Source: Plantago ovata (taxonomy: Eukaryota > Streptophyta > Magnoliopsida > Lamiales > Plantaginaceae). Taken from it: a stretch of 64,000 bases of DNA. This document shows positions 34,864 to 45,253 of the stretch, piece by piece. Numbering within the stretch: position 1 is the stretch's first letter; every line of letters begins with the position of its first letter. Location of the stretch: positions 14,833,566-14,897,565 of the forward strand of contig CM051458.1 of NCBI GenBank assembly GCA_028274465.1, written 5' to 3'. The notes beneath the pieces are model-generated. The model was not told the DNA's origin. It did not search any database and saw nothing but the letters and a program-made list of their open reading frames with translations. The position numbers and the translations under genes are program-made.

Positions 34864-36153
34864 TCTATTCTGAGGAGCACCGGTGCCGTGACCCCATTGT
34901 CGCAAGTGATACCTTGTTCGGGTGTAAGGCGTGACGAATCCCTTTCCATGTGTATACCCGTTGTCACACAAGTAGTACTGTTCTGCAATTAGTATGAAAT
35001 TGTAATAAGAAACAACCATTTAATGATGATATCAATGGTTTATGGATAAGGGTTGTGTATATAAACTAAACATATACTTTATCAGTATTCAAAATTAACA
35101 AAACATACAGAAATAAATTATAAATGTTCAAGGACAGTAGGAATTATTAAGATGTATATAAGGAATTTAGTTTTGGTTTTTAAAAAATTAAATTTATTAA
35201 ATTATCAACAGCCTTTGAAGTAACAACTAATAGTTTTTTTTCATAGTCGTTGTTCATAATTTAGCACAATTGGAACTACAAACATGGAGAAACTCCTAGA
35301 AACAACATTCATATAAAATTATAGTTCTACGTATGTTATTATACCATTAGGGACTCGTAAACCGTCAGGGCGAGCAAGTGCGTTTCGGAGGACCCTACTA
35401 TCAGCAGCAGATCCTTCCCAACCAGATAAAACATATGTGAACTCCATGTTCCAGTTGCAGGCAGCTAGTACATCATTGTAATAAAACCTTTACGCCCACG
35501 GTAGGGAGTCTGTCTGTCTTTAGGAACAAGACACGGATGTGAGTCCCATCAAGTGCACCGAGACATCCCTGCATAAACATGCCAAGTATAACCTATCAAT
35601 CAAGTCGGTTCCCTATGATACAGAGTTCACATAAAAAGTTAATATAAGCATACAACTGTAGTATTCATTAACAAACCTGGAAAGGTTGCCAACGTTCAGG
35701 TGTATTATCAGGAGTGACTGGAATCTGCTTAGCCAAAAGGTCCTTGTGCACAGACAAAACAGCCCCCAAAACCCTGTGAAAGTATTTGCTTATTGTCTCA
35801 CTTGAACGAATGAAGTCAAAGTGGATTATCCGTCCCTTTTTGTTATGAGCAATAATTGACAGAAATATGCCAACTTGGTCCTTAACAGAAACATACAGCC
35901 CATCCTTTAACCCTCCCTTTGTGTGCAACAACTCACACAACTGGTGAAAGCAATTACGGTCCATACGAAGATTTTCAACACAAGCTCCATCGTCATCCAC
36001 AAACAGACGAAAATTCCTATCAATCTGAACATAAAGACGGAAACGCATATTGTACGATAGCAGGTTTTCATGCTCCATGATCCTAGTCTTGAAAACCCTC
36101 ATGTTCACCTGAGATGCTAGAATCCCAATACCCATGAACACTTCCAAGTTCAT

Positions 36154-37247
36154 TTTGTTATACTAAATCAACAGCAACAACAGTTGTCGTCGCCAAAGTT
36201 CCATCTATGTTCACAACTATGAATCATAAGTTAACAAAATCCTAACCACTACATGAAAGGCAGCAACTAAACTAATAATTCCACAATTTGCTTGGCATGC
36301 ATATGCATAGACAACACATTCATGCTCAAATACAATGAAGAACACAAAATTTGTTCACATACTTCAGTACTTCACATAAATCATTTTGCATAAGCACTCC
36401 ATTCTTTGTCCACAAATTCAAAGTACTTCGCAGAACTTCATATTACATAAATTGGCATACAGACCCCATCCATTCTTTTTAAAGACAAACAGAGTAGACA
36501 GTAATTCACTAACATTCAATGTATATGCAAGATTACAACAACTTTGCTCCTACAAATGTATATTGTCCAACAAATACAAATGTGCAGAAAAGTAACATTA
36601 AACGCATAATTAAATAACTGGTTGCACCACTCTATTATAAGGTTTTCAACAATCATTTACGTTCACAATTTGGAGCAGAATCGATCCACAGATCCAAAAG
36701 AACACTTCAAACCTAGACAAACAATGAACAAACAAAATGAACCACAAGGAGGTCAGAAAAAGGGAATTCAAGCGAAATCCGCTTGCACCCAAACCCGATC
36801 TGGGACTGGAATGAAGAATTGCGGAAGAAAAAGAAACTTCTAAAATTACGAATGGCTGAAAATTTTCAAAGTACCTCTGAGAGGGATTTGCCAAGAACCC
36901 TAGAATTGTGAATAATGGGGGCTGGAAATTCCTTTTATATGGAAAGGGCAGGGTAATAAGGTCTTTCTCGATGAAGTAAGGACGCCAGCACATGGTGGGG
37001 CAACAACCAAGACGCCAGCCTCCGTCACTGATAAACTCCATTATCTGCCACAAAACATGGAGAAAGAAAATGATGAGATATTTTATCTCTGCTGCCAGCG
37101 CAACACGCCCAGCCAATCAGCTGCTTGCCCGTCCGATTTATCTCGGGCAAACGATTATCTTTCTCTGCTCATTATCCGGCTACCAAACGGGAAAACCGTA
37201 TTCCTGAACAGTAATTATCCCCCATTATCTGCAAACCAAACGCTGCG
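36154..37247 (-). promoter_or_regulatory. Transposase upstream region and right end of the left unit
   Basis: It contains a minus-strand TATA box, ATATAAAAGG, at about 36931-36940, suitable for the transposase gene. Between 37000 and 37247 there are seven TTATC motifs (GATAA reading inward), and the region ends in an inverted-repeat arm GCAAACCAAACGCTGC at 37231-37246. Confidence 0.55.
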
Positions 37248-37275
37248 AATGGCAGCGTTTGGTTTGCTAGATAAT
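37224..37275. repeat. Back-to-back Harbinger-like terminal inverted repeats
   Basis: GCAAACCAAACGCTGC (37231-37246), then a five-base centre (GAATG), then GCAGCGTTTGGTTTGC (37252-37267). The arms extend imperfectly through ATTATCT on the left and TAGATAAT on the right. Termini containing GTTTGGTTTG are typical of plant PIF/Harbinger and Tourist elements. If the ends are CGCAGCG and GGCAGCG, the three bases between are AAT (37248-37250), not the usual TTA/TAA. Confidence 0.6.
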
Positions 37276-38579
37276 TGGGATAATGAAATTTAAGATAAAC
37301 TGATGAACAGTGATTTTGGGCGGATAAAAGAGTAGATAATTGGACCTGTTTGGTCCATGAAAAAACCGATAATTTGATCGATAATGGGCCGCATGGTCTA
37401 CATATCTGGGATAAAAGAAGCCCATTTGGTCCAATTTGGGAGATAAGATAATGTGGTCCCAGTCATGGAAATTACATACTTGTCCCTTGTTATCAGTAAT
37501 AAACCGGAATTGCCCTTACCAAAAACACCCAGTATTTAAATCCAAACGCGTTTCGGAGATTCCCACACAAAATAAAATAGAAAACCGAAAATTTCTTCCA
37601 CAAGCTTCTTGCCGTATCCACACCCCTGAACGCCGCTGCCGCCGTGAAGACGCCGCACTGTTCCGGTACGTTGACTGATCATATTGTTTTTTCCCTCTTG
37701 ATTGTCAGTATATATGTATTACGTTCTACAATTTGGGATTCTTGCACCAATTTGCTGGTTTTTACGATTTTACGATTTTACTTAATGATTGAAGTAATTG
37801 CCTGATTATGAGTCTGTTGTAGATCATCTTTTGGCAGATCTGGTAGCGATTTACATTGTGATCTCCGTATTCCATATAGATTTGCAAGTAGTGTGGCTTA
37901 CATAACTGAAATTTTGTTATTAGTTACATTTGTGGTTACTGTTTATGTTTGTGGAGAAGCATGTCTTCACTTCTGGATGGAACATTTACTTGTATTCGAA
38001 GGTATACGTATTTGATGTAAAATTCGTATGTTAAATTTTGATTACTGCATTTCCAACAAGTGTAAACGTAAATGAAGAATGCAACGTTCTTAGGGAAAAA
38101 TTCTTTTTCTCGTTCAAGATTGTAGTGTGTAGTACCCAATAAGGACAACTCCATCGAAACGTTGTGCAGTGCAGTATATTTTATAGTTACGACATCATAA
38201 CTTTTTTACAGATGATTTTGACATCTATCATTCTGTATTCAACCAATTGAGGTAATGACTTTAGCTATTGATAATATTGGTTAAACTTGTGCACAAATTT
38301 AACAAACTACAATTTATTAATTAACTTTAATACACAACATTTGTGTGAATGATATGACAAGAATTAGAAAGCTGTAACTGTCAACCATGTTGATTGGTTG
38401 AGGTTAGTTATTTTTCAGGACATGTGTTATGTTTATGTATGTTTGTTTTTTTGAAAACCTGAGGGCTAGAATTCGATTTCGGATCAGTTAGCTTGAGATT
38501 ATAGTTTCCAGTATGCAGTAAGACTACCAAATTAATGAACTAAGATAGATGTTTTCTGGTTTTTTTTTTTCATTTAGGC
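37251..38579 (+). promoter_or_regulatory. Unit left end, gene A promoter and leader intron
   Basis: GATAA motifs cluster at 37251-37455. A TATA box, TATTTAAAT, is at 37533-37541. A GC-rich leader exon ends at CCG before a GTACG donor at 37666; the intron runs to CATTTAG at 38577, two bases before the gene A start. Confidence 0.5.
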
Positions 38580-39167
38580 ATGCCTCGTGTCATTCGTGTA
38601 AGGGACAGAACTTTGCTTAGCTTGGATGGTTGGAAAAAAAAGGATGAAGACAGTCTCCTTGTGCGGATGTTAGATGGGTTTGCTAGTGATTCTGGCATAC
38701 GAACTAGGCAATCTCTAATGGCTGCATTGAGGATTTGTTCTTCCGAAATTAGCAGGCAACTGCAGAAGACCGTTACAGTTCCATATCTTGTGAGCTTACT
38801 AGCCATCATGCGGCATAGGCACACGAAATTTGCAGAATTTCTGGCACTCCCGGGGATTTTTTATGTTGTTAAGCGTAACCGTGTCTATGCAAGGGAAATC
38901 TATTGGAATAATTTGGGTGGACGGGTAATTTCATCTTAACTCGTGGTGCCTTTAATATTTTTTGAAAGTTAACTACCAGGTTTAATATATATTTACTGTG
39001 TCATGTTAATGCAGAATGAAAAAATAGCGGCGAGGAAAATGCGAACTCGGGGAGAACCCCTATACCCTCAATTACGAAACATTTTCACAATGTGTGGCTG
39101 TTTCATTCTCCCAGCAGAGTCTTCGATCCGTGTTGAAATTCCCAGTGAGGGCGGTTCTTCATCATAA
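38580..39167 (+). CDS. Gene A: small Myb/SANT-like protein, two exons, intact (165 aa)
   Basis: CDS 38580-38924 joined to 39015-39167; the intron starts GTAATT and ends AATGCAG, phase 0. Exon 1 opens MPRVIRVRDRTLLSLDGWKK and contains LLAIMRHRHTKFAEFLALPG. Exon 2 begins NEK and has TRGEPLYPQLRNIF, then a Ser-rich end (GGSSS). The order W, three helices, 'RG.P.YP.L..IF' is that of the Myb/SANT-like domain used by PIF/Pong ORF1 proteins, but Trp spacing is poor, so this is a pattern-level call. The intron lies at the same place as in genes B and D and ORF1. A leader intron and TATA box precede it. Its left-unit counterpart lies outside the window. It could instead be a captured host gene. Confidence 0.6.
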
Positions 39168-40430
39168 GTCATTAACTACAATTTTATATTTCCATTCTGA
39201 CTCCTTTAATGGCGTGGTGCGTAAAGGAATTGTTTGGAGAAATCACGGTTATTTCTATCTTATGAGGTCGCTCTTTGAATCTGTATTCGTAGGTTTAGTT
39301 AGGCCTGACCTAACTTGTTGTTAGCTTAAATCCGTTTGGTTTATATGAACAATATATTGTAGTTTAACATTAATCTGCTTGTTTGGTAGTTTAGGTATTA
39401 ATTACTATAATTATGTATGGATTCATTATGATTGTGAGTGCTGTGTTTTTAGGCACAGTCTTTGATTTTCCAGTTCGCCTCTTGCGAAATCGTAATTTCC
39501 ATATTTTAAAGTGCATTGCGCATATGTTCCATTTGTTACTTACATAGTGACATGTATACTAAGTTTCTTCATCAAATAGCCTTAAAATGTGAAATAGACG
39601 TTCTGTGTAATCTTAAAACGCAATTTCTTATTTTTCATTTCATATGTCCTATGTTTCATAAATCTGTGCCTGTTTTAGTTAGTGTAGGAGCTGGACAGAA
39701 TTCTAGCATAGAAGCAGGACTTGCACACTTTGGTACAACCATTAGGATTAATGCATAACGTATGGTAGATGGAAACTTCATCTCACATCTCTGACTTCAA
39801 AATTAAAATTATCAGATGGTAACCAATCTGAAAGTTACAATATTAATGCCAAAACTAGGCAGATTCAACCTACATTGTATACCCATTGTTTCACTCAATC
39901 TAAAATTTAAAGCTTTGTCTAACAATCTGGATTTCAATGTACAACTAAACAGTTTTCTAGCTTAGGCTTGTTGCACCAACCACTAACATAATCTTTATTA
40001 TTCCTGCAAATAGGTATGGTTGAATGAGAACAAGTACAAGTCTTTTACTAAACCTGAGCAAAAGATTTACACACCTCGCCACAAGATCTTTTTGCAATTC
40101 CTATCACAAATGACCACATTTACAAGCAAGGCATTAAATTGATTTCATGTGTCAATTGATTGATTGTCTTTGCATTGATATATTTTACAGTAAGTCACAA
40201 GGCCAGGCTGTATTGTTTCCCTATATATAGAAGCTCATTTCCAGATTAGTTACTCACCTTCTCAAACATCAAAGAGGTACTTTCAGCTAAATTACTCTAT
40301 AAGAAAATTTTGCTTCCTTCTTCTACCTACATAATAATAGAAAAGTTCATATTGCATACAATTTATAATGAGAAGTCATTCAATTTAAATACTAACATGT
40401 TCATCTTCATTTTGCAGATACACAGTGTTG
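39168..40430. other. Spacer between genes A and B, with gene B promoter
   Basis: AT-rich, no coding signal. A TATA box, CTATATATAG, is at 40221-40230. A short leader exon is followed by an intron from about 40278 (GTACTT) to TTTTGCAG at 40418, just before the gene B start. Confidence 0.5.
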
Positions 40431-41024
40431 ATGGCTACCGCGAACATGTCACAAGATCACATCTTCTTCCCTCTCGGTGGAATTTGGACGAGAGAGCTGG
40501 AAGAGTACTTCGTCGACATCCTGTCCGAGCACTCCACATCAAACAATGTTCGCATTGTTGAAGGCTGTCAGTCGATCAAACATGCACTTAACCTTCTGAA
40601 TAAGAGAGATGGAGGACGGTTTTGTAGAACCGCTGTTCTGCAAAGGTTTCGCATGCTAAAATTGCGGCACGAGGAGTACGCTAGGATCCTTAGGCTACCA
40701 GGTGTCAGACACGACACTGATAGGAAGGTTCTTTTGTTCTCGAAAGACATAGTGTGGGAGGACATAAAGCAGGTTCAGTTGCATACGAAAGTTTTTCTGA
40801 CTTTACATACCAATTTTCGTTGCGTTACATAATTCGTCTGGTATTTAGTATGTTCAATTAACTTAATTTGTTTATTTGTTTTCCAGAACTACCTCTACGG
40901 AAATGCTTATCTCCTTAAGGGGGGAAAGCAGTGGGATGACTTGTTGAACATCTTTGGCCCGGGCCCTGGAAGTGATTTCAATGAACCCACCCACTACATC
41001 AACATCAGCTCGTCCGAGTTTTGA
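40431..41024 (+). CDS. Gene B: Myb/SANT-like protein, two exons (159 aa)
   Basis: CDS 40431-40772 joined to 40887-41024, phase-0 intron (GTTCAG...TTCCAG). I start at the ATG of MATANMSQD because it follows the leader acceptor closely. Exon 1 has WTRELEEYFVDIL, a helix, then RFRMLKLRHEEYARILRLPG, and DIVWEDI at its end. Exon 2 begins NYLYGNAYLLKGGKQWDDLL and continues to IFGPGPG. That series (W-E-F, R-L-K, W, G-W-L-IFG) fits the Myb/SANT-like domain. The stop comes from a run of four T at 41019-41022 that has only three T in the left copy, so the ancestral protein may have continued into the conserved Pro-rich frame at 41155-41457. It is probably nuclear and DNA-binding. Confidence 0.65.
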
Positions 41025-41154
41025 AACTCCACCGAAAATAGTTTCACCTCCTCGGGGAAGGAGAACTGTTGTAGCTTGACGTGAATCGCACGGAACTCAA
41101 ATTTCAGCAACTCTGCCACCAAATCCTCGTGCTCGTCCTCCAGTCCGTCGTGCT

Positions 41155-41457
41155 TTGCATCCGGAGCCAGAATCTGTTGGAGCTGCGCCATTGGGATTCA
41201 ATGCGCTCCATTTTGCTGCTTCTAGTGAGTCTGTCAGTTCCACTGGAGAAGGACCAGTTTGGCATGGGGTTGGGAGGCATCTTCCAGACATGGTTCAAGG
41301 TGTTTACGAAAGCACGGTTCCTTACACCTTTGATGACCTAAGGGGAAGTGAAGAATCTGGTGTCCAGCCTCCTAACCCTCCTAACAATCATGAAAATGTT
41401 CATGGTGGAGCCGGTACATCGACTTCCCCCTTCAACTTTGTCCCTTGGGGTATGTGA
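41155..41457 (+). other. Conserved open frame downstream of gene B (100 codons)
   Basis: The frame is open in both unit copies (5076-5378 on the left) with only a few substitutions, ends in FNF-PWGM and has no ATG. It may be the original C-terminal part of gene B, separated now by a TGA shared by both copies (about 41078) and by the gene B stop. It is Pro-, Ser- and Gly-rich. Function unknown. Confidence 0.4.
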
Positions 41458-42440
41458 TTTGAAACTTATGATCCACTGGTTTAGGAAGTGAAGTGTTAAT
41501 CTGCAGCTGATATTTCGTTGTCCTTCATGTTTTTATTTTTATGCAATTACCCGCCTTTTTTAGTAATAGCCTAGGCATGATTTGAAATCCTTTATGGTAG
41601 GTGAATTATGGTAGCGTGTGACCTATTATTCAAAAAACAAATGCAATGATTTAGAGATTGAACTTCGAGTAAGTAATTTCTTGTAGTTTCAGAAGGAACC
41701 TATGTTATTTTGTGATTCTGAATTGAATGTAGTCGAACTATTAGCATTGCTGGCTACTCCACTGTCTTATAAATTCAGCCCAATTACACTACTTGTCTTT
41801 GCCTCTAGCAGTCATTTAAATAATCATAAGCTAACTTCATGTTATCATGTGAAGTGGTAGTTTTTGCTATGAAAAAGGAAAAACAACTCTTTTCATACTA
41901 ATACTGGCATTGAATTCATTTTTTGCCTTAAAATGTATAAATGATTTATCAAAATTCTGAGTTATGTGTCTTCCAAGATTTGTTTCAAATGTTCGGCTTA
42001 CGTTTAGATTTTATATTTTTATTTTGCTTTATAATCAAGCAGACCTGATACATTTTATTTTAGTAAAAAGGTTTCCCATGAGTAAAATGCATTGTATGCT
42101 ATTAAGCCTGACTATTACTGTAAACGGAGTTTTATATATTACAACAACAAACAAGTAGTCTAGCTATATATTAACGAGAAACAGAGTTTCATATATTAGA
42201 ACAACAAACAACAAGGCTGGATATATATTAAAGGTGAACAGAGTTTTAAATATTACAACAACAAACAACAAACATTACTCGCACACATACATTACTGGCA
42301 CAAATAAACGTGGAGTACAATAAGCTAAATTGCCATTTCAGACAGTCATACAAACTGGATTGGCAACATTTGAAACGAAGGAAGAAATAACAACTTAATA
42401 CTTAGGAAATTACTTCATACTTCGAAATGAAAGAAACCAA
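41458..42440. other. Spacer between genes B and C
   Basis: AT-rich. It contains the empty target ACTAT (41737-41741) of retrotransposon copy 2. Around 42150-42270 a stretch repeats GTTT(T/C)A(T/A)ATATTA-ACAACAAACAA three times, a degenerate tandem. No gene. Confidence 0.45.
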
Positions 42441-43668
42441 CTAAGCCTTGAAGATTGTAACTGCCCAAAGGAACTTGTCACGCTTGTCAACCTCAAAAAG
42501 AACCGCGTCTCCTTCCTGGATATCGTGTTTTTGACAAAAAGGCTTCCAACCTTTAGTCATGCGAATAAATTGACCCCAGTTATGTACCACAGCATTGGTG
42601 GTGCTCCTACCTCCTTTTAATTTCAGGCGAATCTCAGTACGCTTTTCTGGCAGCTCACTATCACCAAATGCCTTAGGTATTGTTTGGACAGGATAAAAAT
42701 ATGAAGAGCAAGTTAAATGGAAGATGTAGCGAACATGTACAACATGATTTTAAGAGGTTTGTTTTTTTTTTACCACAAGGTGACGTCCTGTAACATAACT
42801 AGTGGCCATGTACACGGCATAGTGTTTCTTGTCGCTGTGGGCTTGCAAGGCCTGGTGCCACGTGGTAGAGACTGCCTTCTCCCTTCTTACAGACGAGTCA
42901 TATCGAGGGTGGTTACTTTGGTTGTAGTTGCCTGGTGTAGGAGCTACAAATAATGTAGTAAAATTGGATTAGAATCATGAGAATGATGATAAAGTATGAG
43001 AGAAGGATCACAACTAATAAGTATTTACCCCTTGAACTGGAACCAACACGACCCCTTGGTAAACTTGGAGCGTAATCTTCGTCATCACTGTCAGATAAGT
43101 CATAGTACGAATCGTAATCGTCTTCTGGCACGGAAGAATCAGTATCATCAGATTCTTGAGAGTATGCCTCCCTTCCTCTACGTCTACCAAAAGAACCGAA
43201 CAAGTTCGGCGGATCACCCCGATTGTAGTCATGCTGAAACTCAATCTTAACACCATCCTCATCTTCAACGGACACTTTGAAGATCTCCTTTTCCTCAACA
43301 TTTTTGAAGGTGAGGAGGTCGCCATTTCGCAGGTCGAATGTGTCCCGGAATTCTCTCCACCACGTGTCCATCCATAATGTCTCCCCGTCGACATCATCCG
43401 TGAGACCAATCTAAAATGTCATGCATGAATTCACCCGCAGTACCATTGTATGGCCTATTTCATAGCCAAGGTCTCTCCGGAAGGACAGAGGGACAACCTG
43501 CAAAAATAAGAACATTTATCAGTCATGACAGAACCATAGAAATAGCACCATGTTGCTGGCAATTAAATGTAACCATAAAAATAGTTTGTACATGAAATTG
43601 TATGAATTTACTACCCTGTCAACGTTGTTATCTCGGAGGAGTTTCATGAATCCCTTTGGTTGGCTCAT
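42441..43668 (-). pseudogene. Gene C: two-B3-domain (REM-like) protein, four exons, damaged
   Basis: B3 proteins are plant-specific nuclear DNA-binding factors. Exons on the minus strand are 43668-43615, 43497-43029, 42943-42775 and 42671-42441. The N-terminal B3-like domain has VVPLSFRRDLG, WWREFRD and LRNGDLLTF. A very acidic Asp/Ser/Tyr linker (DDYDSYYDLSDSDDED) and an Arg-rich patch follow. The C-terminal B3 domain has ELPEKRTEIRLKLKGG, then GWKPFCQKHDIQEGD and AVLFEV, the usual B3 signature. Lesions are an in-frame TAG at 43413-43411 within the first domain and a one-base deletion near 42841 in exon 3. Downstream frame and splice phases agree once that is allowed for. No left copy is visible: it should lie in the gap at 10168-10267. 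Confidence 0.72.
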
Positions 43669-44742
43669 TTTGGGTTCAATAATATTTACTTAGTTTAGAT
43701 GAGATGTTAGTTGTGTGTCTACAAATTCCCATACCACCTCTCTTATATAGCTGATATTTGATATGACTATTTTTATTTTTTAAGCAAGGATTATTATATT
43801 ACAGAAGGCCAAGTGTAATTCTACTTGAGGTAGTGCATGTCTACTCATTGATGTTTGAACAATTCCAGCCAATATGAACGGCTATTACCGCAAAATCAGA
43901 TCATGCCACTTTTGAAATTAAGCTCATCAACTTTTGCCATGCCTAATTGCTCCATAGATTCCCAACATATGGTATAAGAAAAACATATGCTGCTGTAAAA
44001 TATCATGCACGCCTAACTAATAATATGGGAAGGGAAGAAAGGCTTTTCATGCATGTGAAGAAATGGATTCTGCAGGCCTAGCTACTTTGCTTCTTTCCAA
44101 CATCTTATCATACATGTGAAGACATTTTTTGCACGTATAAACAAGCTACATTGCCTTTGCATTTGTCTCTTACTCCCCAATTACACAACAAGATAGGATT
44201 CCTTCACTATACTGAATTTGTTCAACAACCATGTAAATTTAATTGATAGCCAAATGACTACTAAAGTTGGAAATTATAAAAGCAGTCCTGTTACTCGATT
44301 TTTGTTTTCTACATAGCTTATTGCATCATGTGAATGAACAAGTACAATTTATGTTCAGATTGTATTGTCATTGTAGTGAATAATGTAGTTGCCTTTCATC
44401 CCAATGCATATTTCGACCACAACTTTAATACATGTGAAACTTTGGCTGACAAAATTATTTTTTCTTACCCCAACATTGCAGTAAAAGTTTCAGCCAATCT
44501 AAACTTCCCTTGATTAAGCTTAAACATAATGTGTGCCTTTCATCCCATAAATAATAGATTTTGGCATATTAATGTGTGATATGTGCGTAACTAAAATATA
44601 CGAGGACGTAACAAAAGTTGAAAAATACAATTTCTTTTTTACAACTTTAACAAGGTCTATAATTTCCAGCTTGCTCAGGCTTATTTATACAGAGGGGTTT
44701 AACATCTTCAACCACACTCAAAATTCAGATATACAGTTGAAT
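43669..44742. other. Spacer between genes C and D
   Basis: A divergent intergenic region between a minus-strand and a plus-strand gene. It contains the empty target ATAAT (44380-44384) of retrotransposon copy 3. A TATA-like TTATTTATAC at 44681-44690 precedes gene D. Nothing else is seen. Confidence 0.5.
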
Positions 44743-45253
44743 ATGGATCCACTAGCACAAGACCAGTACCTCTTCCCATCAGAATCGAAGTGGCGTAAAT
44801 CTGTTACGGATTATTTTCTGTTTGAGGTGACGAGGGGAGCCAATTACATTCCAGACTTTGATTTAGTCGATTTCCCCCAGCCTGGAATCATTGAAAAGGC
44901 TTGTCGAAAAATAAACAAGGCATATGGCAATTATTAGGGCCACTACACTGTACGGGAATGTAAAGAGAAGTTCAATCTTCTTTTCGATAGGTTCCGGTGC
45001 TTTGGTTATCTCATCAACAACGGTTGTGTCCTATGGAATGAGTACGACAATACTATCATCATCACCAACGAAGCAAGGTTTTCTTCTATATGTGAGGTAC
45101 GTACAAAATTTATAGCACTTATAAGTCACCTTGTAGATTGTGACTTTGTTTTAATTATCTTATGTACAGAATGATCATCTAACAAAAGCTTACGCGGTCC
45201 AAGGGGATCCAGATTGGCAGAGGTTGAAATGGTTGTTCTGTGAGTACGAATAA
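44743..45253 (+). pseudogene. Gene D, right copy: Myb/SANT-like, one nonsense codon
   Basis: Exon 1 is 44743-45096 and exon 2 is 45170-45253, phase-0 intron with GTACGTAC donor and GTACAG acceptor. Exon 1 has WRKSVTDYFLFEVTRGANYI, FPQPGIIEKACRKIN, then after the lesion ECKEKFNLLFDRF and VLWNEYDNTI. Exon 2 starts ND and has PDWQRLKWLFCEYE. This is the most convincing of the small Myb/SANT-like genes. TAG at 44935-44937 replaces the AAG of the left copy. The frame is otherwise intact, so the gene was inactivated recently, or the base is an error. Confidence 0.68.

Larger units (their letters stand above)
22771..36153 (-). pseudogene. PIF/Harbinger DDE transposase, interrupted by retrotransposon copy 4
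   Basis: This nuclear transposase would cut and paste the surrounding unit. Exon 1 (36153-35677, 159 codons) has the N-terminal segment with RMDRNCFHQLCELL and a helical region. Exon 2 (35568-35345) begins GCLGALDGTHI, which holds the first catalytic Asp, and continues to GWEGSAADSRVLR, which holds the second. Exon 3 was one piece, 34982-34869 joined to 23123-22771. It has GYTHGKGF, then ARNVIERCFGLLKKRW with the catalytic Glu, and a C-terminal tail ending at 22771. Copy 4 (23124-34863) splits exon 3, with TCTAT duplicated at both edges. There are also two frame breaks in exon 2 (near 35470-35500) and an in-frame TAG after NFIR. Expected length is about 390 residues, typical of the family. 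All three DDE residues are identifiable. Confidence 0.85.

Noticed and set aside
36646-37116. Minus-strand open frame of 156 codons at the end of the left unit
   Set aside because: It runs through the transposase promoter and TATA box, has no family match and is probably chance.
43411-43437. A 27-base intron (GTGAAT...TTTTAG) that would remove the in-frame stop in gene C
   Set aside because: The borders fit GT-AG, but 27 bases is far below the plant intron minimum of about 60.
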